NCBI GenBank assembly: GCA_030425485.1
Contig: JAUIAM010000002.1
Span: 218,320-282,319, forward strand
Length of the DNA stretch: 64,000 nt
Source: Verrucomicrobiia bacterium
Lineage (GTDB): Bacteria; Verrucomicrobiota; Verrucomicrobiia; Opitutales; Cerasicoccaceae
Reading direction: 5' to 3'
Each line of letters begins with the position of its first letter. Position 1 is the stretch's first letter. The notes beneath the pieces were generated by a model that ran no database searches, was not told the origin of the DNA, and worked only from the letters and a program-made list of their open reading frames with translations. The position numbers and the translations under genes were made by a program. This document shows, piece by piece, positions 10,096 through 19,289 of this stretch.

Positions 10096-12090
10096 TCAGC
10101 GGCCAAAGCGGCGGGAAAGTTCTTGGTTAGAAAGTTCAAAATAGGTCGGTCGCCCCCGGGGGCAGTTCAGCGGTTGTCGGCACTGTAGCAAGGCGCGGGC
10201 CAGCTCAGTCATTTCCTCGACGCCGACATCATCGCGCGGCTTCACTGCCCGGCTCACGGCCAGACGGGCCAGTGACTCGTCCGCCAGCTCCGGCCGGGTA
10301 AGATCCAGCGAGCCCTCGCGCAGACGATCAATCAAATCGCGGACGAAGGTCTCCGCCTCGGCCTCGGGGAGCCAGTCCGGGTGCGACTCCAGCCGAAAGG
10401 CATGCCGCCCGAATGGCTCCAGCCCAAAGCCATGCGCCTGCAGGGAGGCAAGCTGCGGCTCCAGCGCGGCGCTGGCCCGCGGGTCGAGCTCCAGCATGAT
10501 GGGAAAGAGCAGCCGCTGGCTCGGCTGGTCGGCCTCGGCGAAGCGGTCCTGCAAGCGCTCGAACCAAACCCGTTCGTGGGCGGCGCGACGTTCCATTACC
10601 ACCAGCCCGGCATCGGTTTCAAAGAGGGCGTACCCGCCCCGCATTAACCCAAGGCAACGCCAGTTATAGCGAAAGCCTGGCGCGGGGGCTTCCTCCGAAG
10701 CCACCGACTCCGGCCCGCGTGGCACGGGGACTGAGCTTGATTTTGAAGCGGTTTCTTCGTCGACCTCAGGGTCACGCTTTTCGACAGCGGGCGACTTGGC
10801 CGATTTCTCCGACAGGTACTGCTTGATGAAATCTGAGGAAATAGCCCCAGGGTGCGTCCTCGGGCGAAAGGGGCGCGGCGCCGCGGGTGAAGCCGTCGAA
10901 GCAGGCTTCTCCGCTTGGGGTGCCGCCGGGCGCACCGCGGGCTCCGGCACGGAGGGGTTAGCGGAAGGCTTTTGCTCCGCTGGCGGTGGGGTGAACGGCG
11001 CGGGCGGCAGTGGCATGTGCCGGGCCAAAGCCTGCAATTTTTTCACCACCGCCTGGAGCACGAACTGCCGCACCAGTCCCTCATTGCGGAACTTAATCTC
11101 CCGCTTGGCCGGGTGGATGTTGATGTCGATCGAGGCCGGGTCGATCTCCAGAAAGAGAAAGGCCAGCGGGTAACGCCCCTTGGGGATAAAAGTGTGAAAG
11201 CCCTCTGTCAGCGCGTAGCTCAGTGTGCGGCTGTCCACCGGACGCCCGTTGACCAGCGTGACCATCTCGCGCCGGGTCGAACGCCCCGTGCCGGGCTTGC
11301 CGATAAGCCCTTGCAGGCGCATGCCCCCCTCGCCTTCCTGCGGCTCCAGCTCGATGAGGTCGTCCGCCATCTGGCTCCCCCAAATCTCGGCCACCCGATC
11401 CACCATAGCGGGACACTTGGGCGAGGAGAAGACCTTGCGCCCGTTTTCCAGCAGCGTAAAGGCCACGTCGGGTCGGGCCACCGCATGCAACCGCACCAGA
11501 TAGGTGATGTGCGCCGCCTCGGTGTTGTCGGTTTTGAGAAATTTCCGTCGAGCCGGGACGCTGTTAAAGAGGTGGGCCACCTCGATGCGCGTGCCCGTGG
11601 GCATGCCGCACTCGCGCTGGTGCACCATCTTGCCGCCGTTGATAAATATCTCGCTCCCGTGCTCCGCGCCCTGGGCTCGTGTCCGCAGCGTGAAGCGGCT
11701 CACACTGGCGATACTCGGCAACGCCTCCCCGCGGAAGCCCATCGTGAGCACCTTGCCCAAGTCCTCCGCGGCGCGAATCTTGCTCGTGGCGTGGCGTTCG
11801 AGCGCGATCAATGCCTCGTCGGCGTGCATACCGATGCCGTTGTCCTCCACCCGGATGTAGCTCTTGCCCCCGTGGGTGAACTCGATCTCGATCCGGTCCG
11901 CGCGGGCATCAAGCGCGTTTTCGAGCAATTCCTTGACCACCGCCGCCGGGCGCTCCACCACCTCGCCCGCCGCGATCTGGTTGGCCACATGGTCAGGCAG
12001 GATGCGGATTCTGGGCCGCTCCACCCCGCTGGACTGGGAAATCTCTTCGCTCAAGACAGGCCACGCTAAGACCACGCCCGAGAATCGCAA
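10096..12090 (-). CDS. mutL: DNA mismatch repair protein MutL
   Basis: A 664-residue MutL. The GHKL ATPase part has the conserved NQIAAGEVVERPAAVVKEL, DNGIGM and GFRGEALPSI motifs, followed by the transducer domain (VNGRPVDS, NIHPAKREIKF). A Pro/Ala/Ser-rich linker spans about residues 345-450 and the dimerisation domain follows. The C-terminus lacks an obvious DQHAAHERI-type endonuclease motif; MERRAAHERVWFERL occupies that position. The start is uncertain: besides ATG at 12090, in-frame TTG and GTG (12024) codons lie closer to the family start. It couples MutS recognition to strand incision. Confidence 0.93.
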   Translation of the reverse strand: MRFSGVVLAWPVLSEEISQSSGVERPRIRILPDHVANQIAAGEVVERPAAVVKELLENALDARADRIEIEFTHGGKSYIRVEDNGIGMHADEALIALERHATSKIRAAEDLGKVLTMGFRGEALPSIASVSRFTLRTRAQGAEHGSEIFINGGKMVHQRECGMPTGTRIEVAHLFNSVPARRKFLKTDNTEAAHITYLVRLHAVARPDVAFTLLENGRKVFSSPKCPAMVDRVAEIWGSQMADDLIELEPQEGEGGMRLQGLIGKPGTGRSTRREMVTLVNGRPVDSRTLSYALTEGFHTFIPKGRYPLAFLFLEIDPASIDINIHPAKREIKFRNEGLVRQFVLQAVVKKLQALARHMPLPPAPFTPPPAEQKPSANPSVPEPAVRPAAPQAEKPASTASPAAPRPFRPRTHPGAISSDFIKQYLSEKSAKSPAVEKRDPEVDEETASKSSSVPVPRGPESVASEEAPAPGFRYNWRCLGLMRGGYALFETDAGLVVMERRAAHERVWFERLQDRFAEADQPSQRLLFPIMLELDPRASAALEPQLASLQAHGFGLEPFGRHAFRLESHPDWLPEAEAETFVRDLIDRLREGSLDLTRPELADESLARLAVSRAVKPRDDVGVEEMTELARALLQCRQPLNCPRGRPTYFELSNQELSRRFGR

Positions 12091-12138
12091 TGCGGGAATT
12101 TGCGTGCCTTGTCTTCGGCGACGCTTTACGGTTTGCTC

Positions 12139-12753
12139 ATGGAAAAACTTCGCGCGGGCATGGTGCTCTTTGATCGCTTCGAACTGCTCGATGCCTGCGG
12201 GCCGCTGGAGCTACTCGGACAACTCCCGGACAGGGTCGAGCTCGTGCATCTGGCCGAGCAACCCGGCCCCCTCTCCAGCGTGCAGGGCACCCAGCTCGTG
12301 GCGGACTGTGCACTGGCTGATTGCGCTGCGTTGGACATCCTCCTCGTGCCCGGCGGTATCGGTCGCGTCGAGGCCATCCAGAATGCTCCCTTTCTGGCCG
12401 AGATTAAGCGCCTGGCCACTGACGCCCCCCACGTGGGAACGATCTGCACCGGCTCCGTCCTGCTGGCCCAAAGCGGGCTGCTCGCGGGCCGACGCGCGAC
12501 TACAAACAAGCTTGCCTTCCGCTGGGTGCAGGAGCACGCCCCGGGCGTAAACTGGGTGCCGCAGGCGCGTTGGGTCGAAGACGGCAAGTTTTTCACCTCC
12601 TCGGGCATCTCTGCCGGCATGGATATGACGCTCGCGCTCATCAGCAAACTCTGGAGCCGTGACTGCGCGCTCGAGCTCGCCCGGCGCACGGAATACTCTT
12701 GGCACGAGGACCCGGACTGGGACCCCTTCGCCGAACTTGCCGGACTCGTGTAG
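12139..12753 (+). CDS. DJ-1/PfpI family protein
   Basis: A 204-residue class I glutamine-amidotransferase-like protein. The nucleophile elbow is VGTICTGSVLLA with Cys103, preceded by the DILLVPGGIG strand-loop. The conserved glutamate appears in the N-terminal FDRFELLDACGP region. The pattern TGSVLLAQSGLLAGRRATTNK is typical of the group related to AraC-type regulators' N-terminal domains and isonitrile hydratase, but there is no HTH here, so it is a stand-alone enzyme or binding protein. ATG at 12139 is chosen over a non-conserved upstream extension. It is divergent from mutL with at most 48 bp between starts. Confidence 0.85.
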   Translation: MEKLRAGMVLFDRFELLDACGPLELLGQLPDRVELVHLAEQPGPLSSVQGTQLVADCALADCAALDILLVPGGIGRVEAIQNAPFLAEIKRLATDAPHVGTICTGSVLLAQSGLLAGRRATTNKLAFRWVQEHAPGVNWVPQARWVEDGKFFTSSGISAGMDMTLALISKLWSRDCALELARRTEYSWHEDPDWDPFAELAGLV

Positions 12754-12796
12754 GTAACGCTTGCCAAGTACCGCCGCAGCGACTACGCAAGGGCAT

Positions 12797-13237
12797 ATGA
12801 AATTTACCGCCGCCATTTTGGCCATCCTCTCCCTTCTCGCTCTGAGCGCCTGCTCCCGTACTCCTGTGGCCGCAGCCGGCCAATACGTGGTCGCGGAGGT
12901 CAACGGCCAGCCGGTGGAAACACCCAAGCCCATCGTCGTAACCTACACAGGCGAACGCCTTAGCGGCAACGGCCCGGTCAACAACTGGAATTTCCCTATC
13001 TCGAAGAACCACACCCTCGGGCTTGGTATCTCGACCAAGATGGCGGGGCCGGATGAGCACATGACGCTCGAAGACGAGCTGCTCAAGGCCCTCAATGGCG
13101 GCGAACTCGTGGCAGAGTCCGACGGCGTCATCCTCGTGCAAAAGAGCGGCACCACTACGGTTGTCCTGACTCCGATCGACCCCTCGATGAGCCCCAGCGA
13201 CCCCTCACCGACTGCCATCCCGGCCAACGAACAGTAG
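12797..13237 (+). CDS. small lipoprotein of unknown function
   Basis: A 146-residue protein with a type II signal peptide: MKFTAAILAIL, then the lipobox LSAC at about residues 16-19. The mature part has no family I recognise; it begins with GQYVVAEVNG and contains a central stretch that may be a small beta domain, then a Pro/Ser-rich tail (PSMSPSDPSP). It follows the DJ-1 gene by 43 bp in the same direction and could be co-transcribed. Confidence 0.65.
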   Translation: MKFTAAILAILSLLALSACSRTPVAAAGQYVVAEVNGQPVETPKPIVVTYTGERLSGNGPVNNWNFPISKNHTLGLGISTKMAGPDEHMTLEDELLKALNGGELVAESDGVILVQKSGTTTVVLTPIDPSMSPSDPSPTAIPANEQ

Positions 13238-13255
13238 CCCGGACTCGACTCGCTG

Positions 13256-13596
13256 CTACCCGGATTGACTGCCGAATTTTTCGGCAAAGAGGCGTGCCTC
13301 CCGGTGCGCCTGCCAGTCGCAAATCGCCTCCAGGTCTGCCGTCGGCGCCTGCGTATAGGGCAACTGCTGCTGATAGTAAGGCGGACCGTACTCGGAGCAG
13401 AGCATTGTCGTCGCCTCACCACGACCTGCCTGAGCCTCCCATATCATCTGCCACCAGCGCTCGTGAGCTTCGACATGGGAAAGATATTCCGGTGCCCGTG
13501 GGTCTGAACCTGGGCCCCGCCCTCATACCCGACACGGGCATGCAGGTGGACACAACGCTCAGCACATAATTGCAAAATATCGACTTGGTCTTCACC
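13256..13596 (-). pseudogene. truncated, frameshifted sugar phosphate isomerase/epimerase remnant
   Basis: Directly after the stop of the sigma-54 activator gene the minus strand reads, in one frame, a segment with CAERCVHLHARVGYEGGAQV (about 13594-13517). It then continues in another frame with SDPRAPEYLSHVEAHERWW (about 13516-13460) and EYGPPYYQQQLPYTQ-P-ADL to the stop at 13256. Joined by restoring one base after the GGAQV codons, this is the C-terminal third of a xylose-isomerase-like TIM-barrel protein (family pattern H-HARVGYE-GPQV--PRAPE, EYGP-PY---LP). The N-terminal two thirds are absent because the activator gene ends at that point. So it shows both a truncation and a single-base frameshift. 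The exact frameshift base needs alignment. Confidence 0.8.
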
Positions 13597-13602
13597 CGTC
13601 GC

Positions 13603-15057
13603 TCACACCTTGCCCGCCTTGCGCCAGCGGTAGAGCGTGGTCGGGTGGATGCCGAGCTGAGCGGCGGTCCAGCCGAGATCGCCACCGGAGTCTTCCAAGA
13701 GCTTACGCGCCATCGTGTAGCGCTCACGCTTGTTGGGCAAAGGGTGCGCCCCGTATGACGGCATACTATAGGCAGGCGGTTGAGGCGGCCCAACCGCATA
13801 AGCCGGATGCGCGGGAACGGGCGGCGGGCCAGCTTGCGGGGATTCGGCGTTTTTCACCGGAAAGGGAGAACGCGTGTTTCGCTCGCGCTTAAACCCGCCC
13901 GGCATGACCGTCATGCTGCGGTCGGGCTGCTCGGGCAGTTCCCACCAGGCCTCACGCATGACGGGCCCTGTGTAGTGGATGGCCATGCGGTCGATGACCT
14001 GCTTGAGCTCGCGCACGTTGCCCGGCCAGTCGTATTGCTGAAAGCGGTGGATGAGCTCCGGCTCGATGACCTCGAAATTCTTCCCCAGGCGGATGGCGGC
14101 TGCGTCGAGGAAAACACGGGCCAACTCGGGTATGTCGTCCTTGCGGTGGCGCAGCGGTGGCGTGCTCAGGATGACCTCGGAGAGGCGGTAGTAAAGGTCG
14201 AGCCGGAACTTCCCCGCCTCGGAGTCCGCCCGTAGGTCACGGTTAGTAGCCGAGATCACGGTGACATCGCAATTGTACTCCTTGGTGCTGCCCACGCGAC
14301 GGGCAATACGCGTCTCCAGAAAGCGCAGGAGCTTGGGCTGGAGGCTGATGTCCATCTCACCGATTTCGTCCAAAAAGAGCGTGCCGCCATTGGCCTCCTC
14401 GACGAGCCCGGGCTTGTCCGCTCCCGCCCCGGTAAAGGCTCCTTTCTTCACCCCGAAAAGCTCGGACTCCATCAAGTCCGAGGGAATGGCCGCGCAGTTG
14501 ACCGCAACAAATTTCCCCCGCCCGGCGGCGTCGTGCAAACACTCGGCCACGAGCTCCTTGCCCGTGCCAGACTCCCCCATGACCAGCACGCTGGCATGCG
14601 TCGGGCCAATGCGCTGGATCGACTCGCGCAGCGCTTTCATGATGGTGGAGTGGCCGATTAGTTTCTCGTGCTGGCTCTCGCCCAGCCCCCCATAAAGCTG
14701 CCACCAGAGATTTTGCGAATTGGCCGCGTTTTCAATGGCTTCGTTCCAGCGCTCGTCCGTGTCGACTTCGTCCAGCACGTCGTAGGCACCGTCACGGGCC
14801 GCATTCATGATCGTCTGCGTATCGAGCCCCTGCCCGTACACCAGATAATAGCGGCTGGCCCGCGCGAGCAGCACGCGCTGCTCGTGCCAGGCGATGTCGA
14901 GCGAAGCCTCGCAGGGCAGCAGGTAGACCAGGTCGGTGGAGTTCGGCTCCAGGGTCTGGATGCGTTCCGGGCTCTCCGCGCGGACATTGTGCCCCAGCCC
15001 CTGCAGGCGCTTGAGTATCTCCGGGCTCTTGTCATGCGTGAGCAGGCAAACTTTCAT
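13603..15057 (-). CDS. sigma-54-dependent transcriptional activator with degenerate receiver
   Basis: A 484-residue NtrC-type enhancer-binding protein. The AAA+ domain (about 130-360) has Walker A GESGTGKE at 161-168, the sigma-54 contact loop GAFTGA at 206-211 and Walker B LFLDEIGE at 227-234. The C-terminus (about 440-484) is a Fis-type HTH (DLGWTAAQLGIHPTTLYRW). The N-terminal 110 residues have a receiver-like layout (KVCLLTHDK at the first strand) but no clear phospho-acceptor Asp, so it may be a pseudo-receiver. ATG at 15057 is preferred to one 24 bp upstream. It is divergent from the superoxide dismutase gene, with a sigma-54-like site between them. Confidence 0.9.
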   Translation of the reverse strand: MKVCLLTHDKSPEILKRLQGLGHNVRAESPERIQTLEPNSTDLVYLLPCEASLDIAWHEQRVLLARASRYYLVYGQGLDTQTIMNAARDGAYDVLDEVDTDERWNEAIENAANSQNLWWQLYGGLGESQHEKLIGHSTIMKALRESIQRIGPTHASVLVMGESGTGKELVAECLHDAAGRGKFVAVNCAAIPSDLMESELFGVKKGAFTGAGADKPGLVEEANGGTLFLDEIGEMDISLQPKLLRFLETRIARRVGSTKEYNCDVTVISATNRDLRADSEAGKFRLDLYYRLSEVILSTPPLRHRKDDIPELARVFLDAAAIRLGKNFEVIEPELIHRFQQYDWPGNVRELKQVIDRMAIHYTGPVMREAWWELPEQPDRSMTVMPGGFKRERNTRSPFPVKNAESPQAGPPPVPAHPAYAVGPPQPPAYSMPSYGAHPLPNKRERYTMARKLLEDSGGDLGWTAAQLGIHPTTLYRWRKAGKV

Positions 15058-15080
15058 TGGTAGCGCAAACCATGCAGTCA

Positions 15081-15096
15081 TTGCACGTGCTTTGCA
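15081..15096 (+). promoter_or_regulatory. possible sigma-54 promoter upstream of superoxide dismutase
   Basis: TTGCACGTGCTTTGCA fits the -24/-12 consensus TGGCACG-N4-TTGCA with correct spacing and a single mismatch (T for the first G of the GG doublet). It points to the superoxide dismutase gene at 15255, giving a leader of about 150 nt. An inverted repeat TTTGC-AAAT-GCAAA overlaps it (15091-15104). The mismatch is at a highly conserved base, so this is only a candidate. Confidence 0.35.
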
Positions 15097-15254
15097 AATG
15101 CAAACCCACCACCCAAAGGCACACGTTTAGCGTATCCGGCGCGGCGATTTGCCCCTGCCGCCATGAAAATCGGGCAAGGGATTGACGAGCGCCCCCTTTC
15201 GTCTTCATTGTAACCCTTCAGTACATAAACGTTAACCTCTATTCAACCTATCAG

Positions 15255-15875
15255 ATGGCTTACGAACTTCCCAAACTGGATTACGCCTACGACGCGCTCG
15301 AACCGCATATCGACGCGCAGACGATGGAAATCCACTACAGCAAGCACCACAACACCTACGTGACCAAGCTCAACGACGCCCTCTCCGGCGCCGGTATCGA
15401 AGGCCCCGCGTGCCCCTCAGAGCTCTGCGCCAAGCTGGCTGACATTCCTGAAAACATCCGCACGGCCGTTCGCAACAACGGTGGCGGCCACGCCAACCAC
15501 ACCTTTTTCTGGACCATCCTCAGCCCCAACGGCGGTGGCAACCCCACCGGCGCTGTTGCTGAAGCGATCGACGCCGCCTTTGGCTCCTTCGACGCCATGA
15601 AGGAAAAGTTCGCCAACGCCGCTGCTACCCGCTTCGGCTCCGGCTGGGCCTGGCTCTGCGTTGTCGACGGCAAGCTCGAAATCTGCTCCACCGCCAACCA
15701 GGACAACCCCTGGATGGGTGAAGGCTGCACGGGCCAGCCGATCCTCGGCCTCGACGTATGGGAGCACGCCTACTACCTCAAGTACCAGAACAAGCGCCCC
15801 GACTACATCAGCGCCTTCTGGAACGTCATCAACTGGGAGCAGGTCAACGCCTACTTCTCCAAGGCAAGCGCCTAA
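15255..15875 (+). CDS. superoxide dismutase (Mn/Fe family)
   Basis: A 206-residue cytoplasmic enzyme converting superoxide to oxygen and peroxide. The four metal ligands are visible: H27, H82, D167 (in [10 protein letters not shown]) and H171. The [11 protein letters not shown] and STANQDNPW segments, with Gln in the second one, favour a manganese-type enzyme, though Fe and cambialistic enzymes can look alike. There is no signal peptide. Length is normal. A strong hairpin terminator follows at 15920. Confidence 0.95.
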   Translation: MAYELPKLDYAYDALEPHIDAQTMEIHYSKHHNTYVTKLNDALSGAGIEGPACPSELCAKLADIPENIRTAVRNNGGGHANHTFFWTILSPNGGGNPTGAVAEAIDAAFGSFDAMKEKFANAAATRFGSGWAWLCVVDGKLEICSTANQDNPWMGEGCTGQPILGLDVWEHAYYLKYQNKRPDYISAFWNVINWEQVNAYFSKASA

Positions 15876-15919
15876 GCAGGACAAGCATCCCGCTGTATTG
15901 GTTTTTTCGATACAAAACA

Positions 15920-15948
15920 AAAGCCGCCCACATCGGGCGGCTTTTTTA
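15920..15948 (+). terminator. intrinsic terminator of the superoxide dismutase gene
   Basis: Stem AAGCCGCCC / GGGCGGCTT with loop ACATC, preceded by an A-run and followed by T6. It begins 45 bp after the stop codon and is nearly symmetrical, so it may also work on the other strand. Confidence 0.85.
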
Positions 15949-15973
15949 GTGGATCTGCAACGTTTCAATACGC

Positions 15974-16138
15974 CTAGGCTGTGTCTTCAAATTAAGAAAC
16001 GAGGGAAAAAGAGGTAATTTTGAGGATTTTTTCGGCTTTCGAAGTGGTGTGAATCCAGATTCATGAACTGAGAAAACGGAAAAAGACGCGAAAAGACCCT
16101 TTTCTACCGACCTTGATGAATTTGAAGACACGGCCTAG
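15974..16138. mobile_element. 165-bp MITE with CTAG flanks
   Basis: The ends are near-perfect inverted repeats: GCTGTGTCTTCAAATT at the left and, read inwards, GCCGTGTCTTCAAATT at the right (one mismatch). Each is flanked by CTAG, as expected for insertion with a 4-bp target duplication; IS5-group elements are known to use YTAR targets. There is no ORF. A shorter, more degraded relative lies at 19135-19205. Confidence 0.75.
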
Positions 16139-16162
16139 CATTAATATTTAAGCGATACTTCA

Positions 16163-16266
16163 TTAACTCTCGCAGAGCGCGCAAAGCGTTTAAGGCAGAG
16201 CATATCGGCCTGCGGGATTAACTTTGCGCTCTTTGCGCTCTTTGTGTGCTTTGCGTGAAATAATTT
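16163..16266. repeat. GCAAAG/CGCAGAG-type palindromic repeat
   Basis: The left part (16163-16190) contains CGCAGAGCGCGCAAAGCG. The right part (16217-16258) is a run of CTTTGCGCT-type blocks that is its imperfect inverse, starting from TTAAC-like ends. It is similar in style to the arms at 4729 and 27138, with GCAAAG in place of ACAGAG. Together with the MITE it accounts for most of the 435-bp gap 15876-16310. Confidence 0.5.
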
Positions 16267-16310
16267 ACACAGGAACTAAGCGAACACAACACTAGCCTGA
16301 GGCTTCAAAG

Positions 16311-19121
16311 CTACTCGGAGGCAGGCTTCACGATGATGGAAAGGCCAGCCTTATTGCCCAGGTACTCCTTGGCTACGGCATTGATTTCCTCCACGGTGAT
16401 CGAGGCGTAATCGCTCTGGATGGTACGCGCCCAATCCAACGACTGCGGATACTGCTGCGACTGCCCCAGCACGCGGCTCAGCCAGTAGCTGTTATTACGC
16501 ACGTAATCCTTGAGCATGTTGAGCACAGGCTTGAGCGCGCGATCGAGCTCGTCCTGGGTCACGTTTCCCGTGCCGAGATCAGCGCCCAGCTCCGTTATCA
16601 GCTTGGCAACATCTTCGGTACTCTCGGGCTTACAGAGATTGAGCGCGTAGAGATAGCCGTAGTCCTTAAAGACTTCGCTGCTGTCATTGCGGGCGTAGGG
16701 GCTGTAGCCTTCACCCAGCTTCTCACGCACTTCGAGCCGCATGCGGTCGGCCAGGACTTGTGAAAGAATGCTCAAGCGACGGGTGCGCTGAATGTCCCAG
16801 TAATCCGTAGTCGGCCAGCTGACATAGGCCGCGGCGCGGGGCAGGTTCGTCTCGTAGGTGAAGACCTTGGCCGGGGCACCGGCCTCAACTTTGGGATAGC
16901 GCACACTGGCCCGCTCGGCAGCGAAAGGCTCGGGTTGAGCTGCTCGCTCGGGCAAGGTACCCAGCGTCTCGGCAACGAGGGCCTTTGCCATCTCGTAAGG
17001 AACGTCCCCCACGATGGCGATCTCCAGATAGGACTCGCTCAGCGGCGCATTTAGCCAAGCTTCAACCTCGTGCATGGTGAAGGCACTAAAGGTCTCCATA
17101 TCAGGATAACCGAAGAAGCGGCTGTCGCTGGCCAGGTAGCGCGAGACGCGATTGCCCATGACGCCCTCCAGGGTCTGCGTCATCCGCAGGTCAAGCTCGG
17201 CATAGTACTTGCGTGCAAGTCGAGCGGCTTCCTCACGGTAGCCCGGTTCGCTCAGGTAGGCCGTCATGAGTTCGAGCGTAATTTTTAAATCTTCCGGTGT
17301 TGTAGCTCCGGCCATGACGAATACGTCCTCCTCGACAGAGAAGTCCGCCCCGGCGACCTTACCCGCGAGCACCTGCTTTAACTCGTCCTCAGAGAGCTGG
17401 TCCGTGCCACCGCTGGAAAAAACCATACTGGCAAAGAGCCCCAGCCCGGGCTTGTCCGCGGGCTCACTGAGCTGGCCGCCACCGAAGCTGATGAGCACCT
17501 GCACGCTACCGGCCTCGAAGTCGGTTTGCTTAAAGTTGAAGCGGACATTGTTTTCAAAACGCGCCTGCCAGACATCCAGGTCCTCGACGTGTTGCTCGGT
17601 GGCGAGCTTGCCCGGCATCCCCCAGTCTGCGTAGGGCCACTCGATAGCGTCTGCAGCCTCCGGGGCAAAGACCTCTACCGCCGCACTGTCAGCATAGGCC
17701 TGCTCGATACTCGGATCGTCTTGGCCGAGGGTCAGGTTACCCGTGACAAAGACGGCCCGCCCTTCATCGCTCCACATCTGTTGCAGGGTCGAATGGGCCA
17801 GTTCAGCATCGAAGTCTTCCATGGCTTCACGGGCCAGCTTAAGATCGAGCTCGGGTGAGGTAAAGACATCGTCACCGGCAAAGGCATCAGACAGGGCACC
17901 GGAAAGCGCGCGGTGCTTGCGCGTCGGGGCCTGCTCAAGCGCGAGCTCGTAGCCCGCGATGAGATTTGCCTTGGCCTCCTCGACTTCGGCTTCGCTAAAG
18001 CCAAACTCCAGTGCGCGACGCAGTTCCTGCTCACCCACGGCAAGCGCCTGCACCCACTGCTCAGGGCGGCAGGTGATTTCGATGCCGCTGAGCTCGAAAA
18101 AGTCGAGGTAGTCAAAGTTGTAGGCCGAGCCTTCGGAGAAGGGCGCATCGGGCAGCTTGGCCAGTTTTTCCAAGCGACGGGAGAGGATGCGGTTCGCGGT
18201 GGCCATGCGGATGGCCTCGATGCGGACCTCGCGGCTATCGGGCAGGTTATCAAACGCGGTGACCGAAAGGATGCCAATCTCTGTCGCCGTGGCCTCCGGC
18301 TCGCTGTGCAGGTGGGTCCGCAGCGGAGCGCTTGTCACGACGCCCAGGTCGGGCTCAGTGATCGCGCCAGAGGGAGCTTTGAGCTGGCCAAAGTACTCCT
18401 CAACCAAGGGTACGACCGCGGCGGGGTCGAGGTCACCCACGATGACGAGGGCCATGTTATCCGGACGATACCAGGTGCCGTAAAAGTTCACGAAGACATC
18501 GCGGTCGGCGAACTTGATGACCTCGGTCTTGCCGATGGGAAGACGCTGCGGGATGAGCGAATCCGGAAAGAGAAACTCCCAATAGGCGACAAAGGTACGG
18601 TAGTCCACCGTGTCGCGGTCACGCAACTCGCTCAAGATGACGCCGCGCTCACTCTCGATCTCCTCCTCTCGCAGGAGCAGGCCGCCCGCGTAGTCCGCCA
18701 TGACCTGCATGCCCTCGCGCAGCATGGCCTCATCTGTGGCCGGGAGCTCGAGCTTGTAAACGGTCTCGTCAAAGCTGGTGTGGGCATTGGTGTCTGCCCC
18801 AAAACTCATGCCGATGCGCTGGAGATACTCGATGAGCTCCCCGGGCGGATAGTGCTCGCTGCCGTTAAAGGCCATGTGCTCCAGAAAATGGGCCACGCCC
18901 TGCTGCTCATCGCTTTCCTGCAGGGAGCCCGCCTTGACCAGCAGGCGCACGCTGGCCTTGCCCGGAGGCTCGGCGTTGGGCATGACGGCGTATTCAAGGC
19001 CGTTGGCCAGTTGACCAAAGACCACCGTCTCATCAGCGGTCAAGTCCGTGGCAGGGGCGGGTTGATCTGCAGCCAGCACGGGAAGCCACATCAGGCAGGT
19101 AAAAGAGACGATACTTGTCAT
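16311..19121 (-). CDS. M16 family zinc metalloprotease (pitrilysin/insulinase type)
   Basis: A 936-residue exported protein: signal peptide MTSIVSFTCLMWLPVLAADQ, then two M16 halves. The inverted zinc motif HFLEH is at residues 78-82, with the downstream Glu in the EIESERGVILSELRDRD region. The second half lacks the zinc motif, as usual for the inactive partner domain. Such enzymes degrade peptides in the periplasm. ATG at 19121 is chosen because the upstream extension would run through a MITE and hide the signal peptide. Confidence 0.9.
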   Translation of the reverse strand: MTSIVSFTCLMWLPVLAADQPAPATDLTADETVVFGQLANGLEYAVMPNAEPPGKASVRLLVKAGSLQESDEQQGVAHFLEHMAFNGSEHYPPGELIEYLQRIGMSFGADTNAHTSFDETVYKLELPATDEAMLREGMQVMADYAGGLLLREEEIESERGVILSELRDRDTVDYRTFVAYWEFLFPDSLIPQRLPIGKTEVIKFADRDVFVNFYGTWYRPDNMALVIVGDLDPAAVVPLVEEYFGQLKAPSGAITEPDLGVVTSAPLRTHLHSEPEATATEIGILSVTAFDNLPDSREVRIEAIRMATANRILSRRLEKLAKLPDAPFSEGSAYNFDYLDFFELSGIEITCRPEQWVQALAVGEQELRRALEFGFSEAEVEEAKANLIAGYELALEQAPTRKHRALSGALSDAFAGDDVFTSPELDLKLAREAMEDFDAELAHSTLQQMWSDEGRAVFVTGNLTLGQDDPSIEQAYADSAAVEVFAPEAADAIEWPYADWGMPGKLATEQHVEDLDVWQARFENNVRFNFKQTDFEAGSVQVLISFGGGQLSEPADKPGLGLFASMVFSSGGTDQLSEDELKQVLAGKVAGADFSVEEDVFVMAGATTPEDLKITLELMTAYLSEPGYREEAARLARKYYAELDLRMTQTLEGVMGNRVSRYLASDSRFFGYPDMETFSAFTMHEVEAWLNAPLSESYLEIAIVGDVPYEMAKALVAETLGTLPERAAQPEPFAAERASVRYPKVEAGAPAKVFTYETNLPRAAAYVSWPTTDYWDIQRTRRLSILSQVLADRMRLEVREKLGEGYSPYARNDSSEVFKDYGYLYALNLCKPESTEDVAKLITELGADLGTGNVTQDELDRALKPVLNMLKDYVRNNSYWLSRVLGQSQQYPQSLDWARTIQSDYASITVEEINAVAKEYLGNKAGLSIIVKPASE

Positions 19122-19134
19122 AAAAAGGGTCAGG

Positions 19135-19205
19135 CTAGGTTGTGTCTTTAAATTACGGGACGAGTAGGAAAAGACGACGTGAGATAATTTGAAGGCACAA
19201 CTTAA
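19135..19205. mobile_element. short degraded relative of the CTAG MITE
   Basis: The left end CTAG-GTTGTGTCTTTAAATTA and the right end, read inwards, TTAA-GTTGTGCCTTCAAATTA match the ends of the 15974-16138 element. Only about 70 bp remain. It sits in the divergent gap between the M16 protease and waaA, so it may carry or interrupt their promoters. Confidence 0.6.
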
Positions 19206-19289
19206 GGGCTCGACCTGCCGACGGCAAGCGCGAGTCACGCCAGTTTATTGTTCCCTTCGTCCTCCCAGCGTGTAGAAAGTTCCTTTTCC

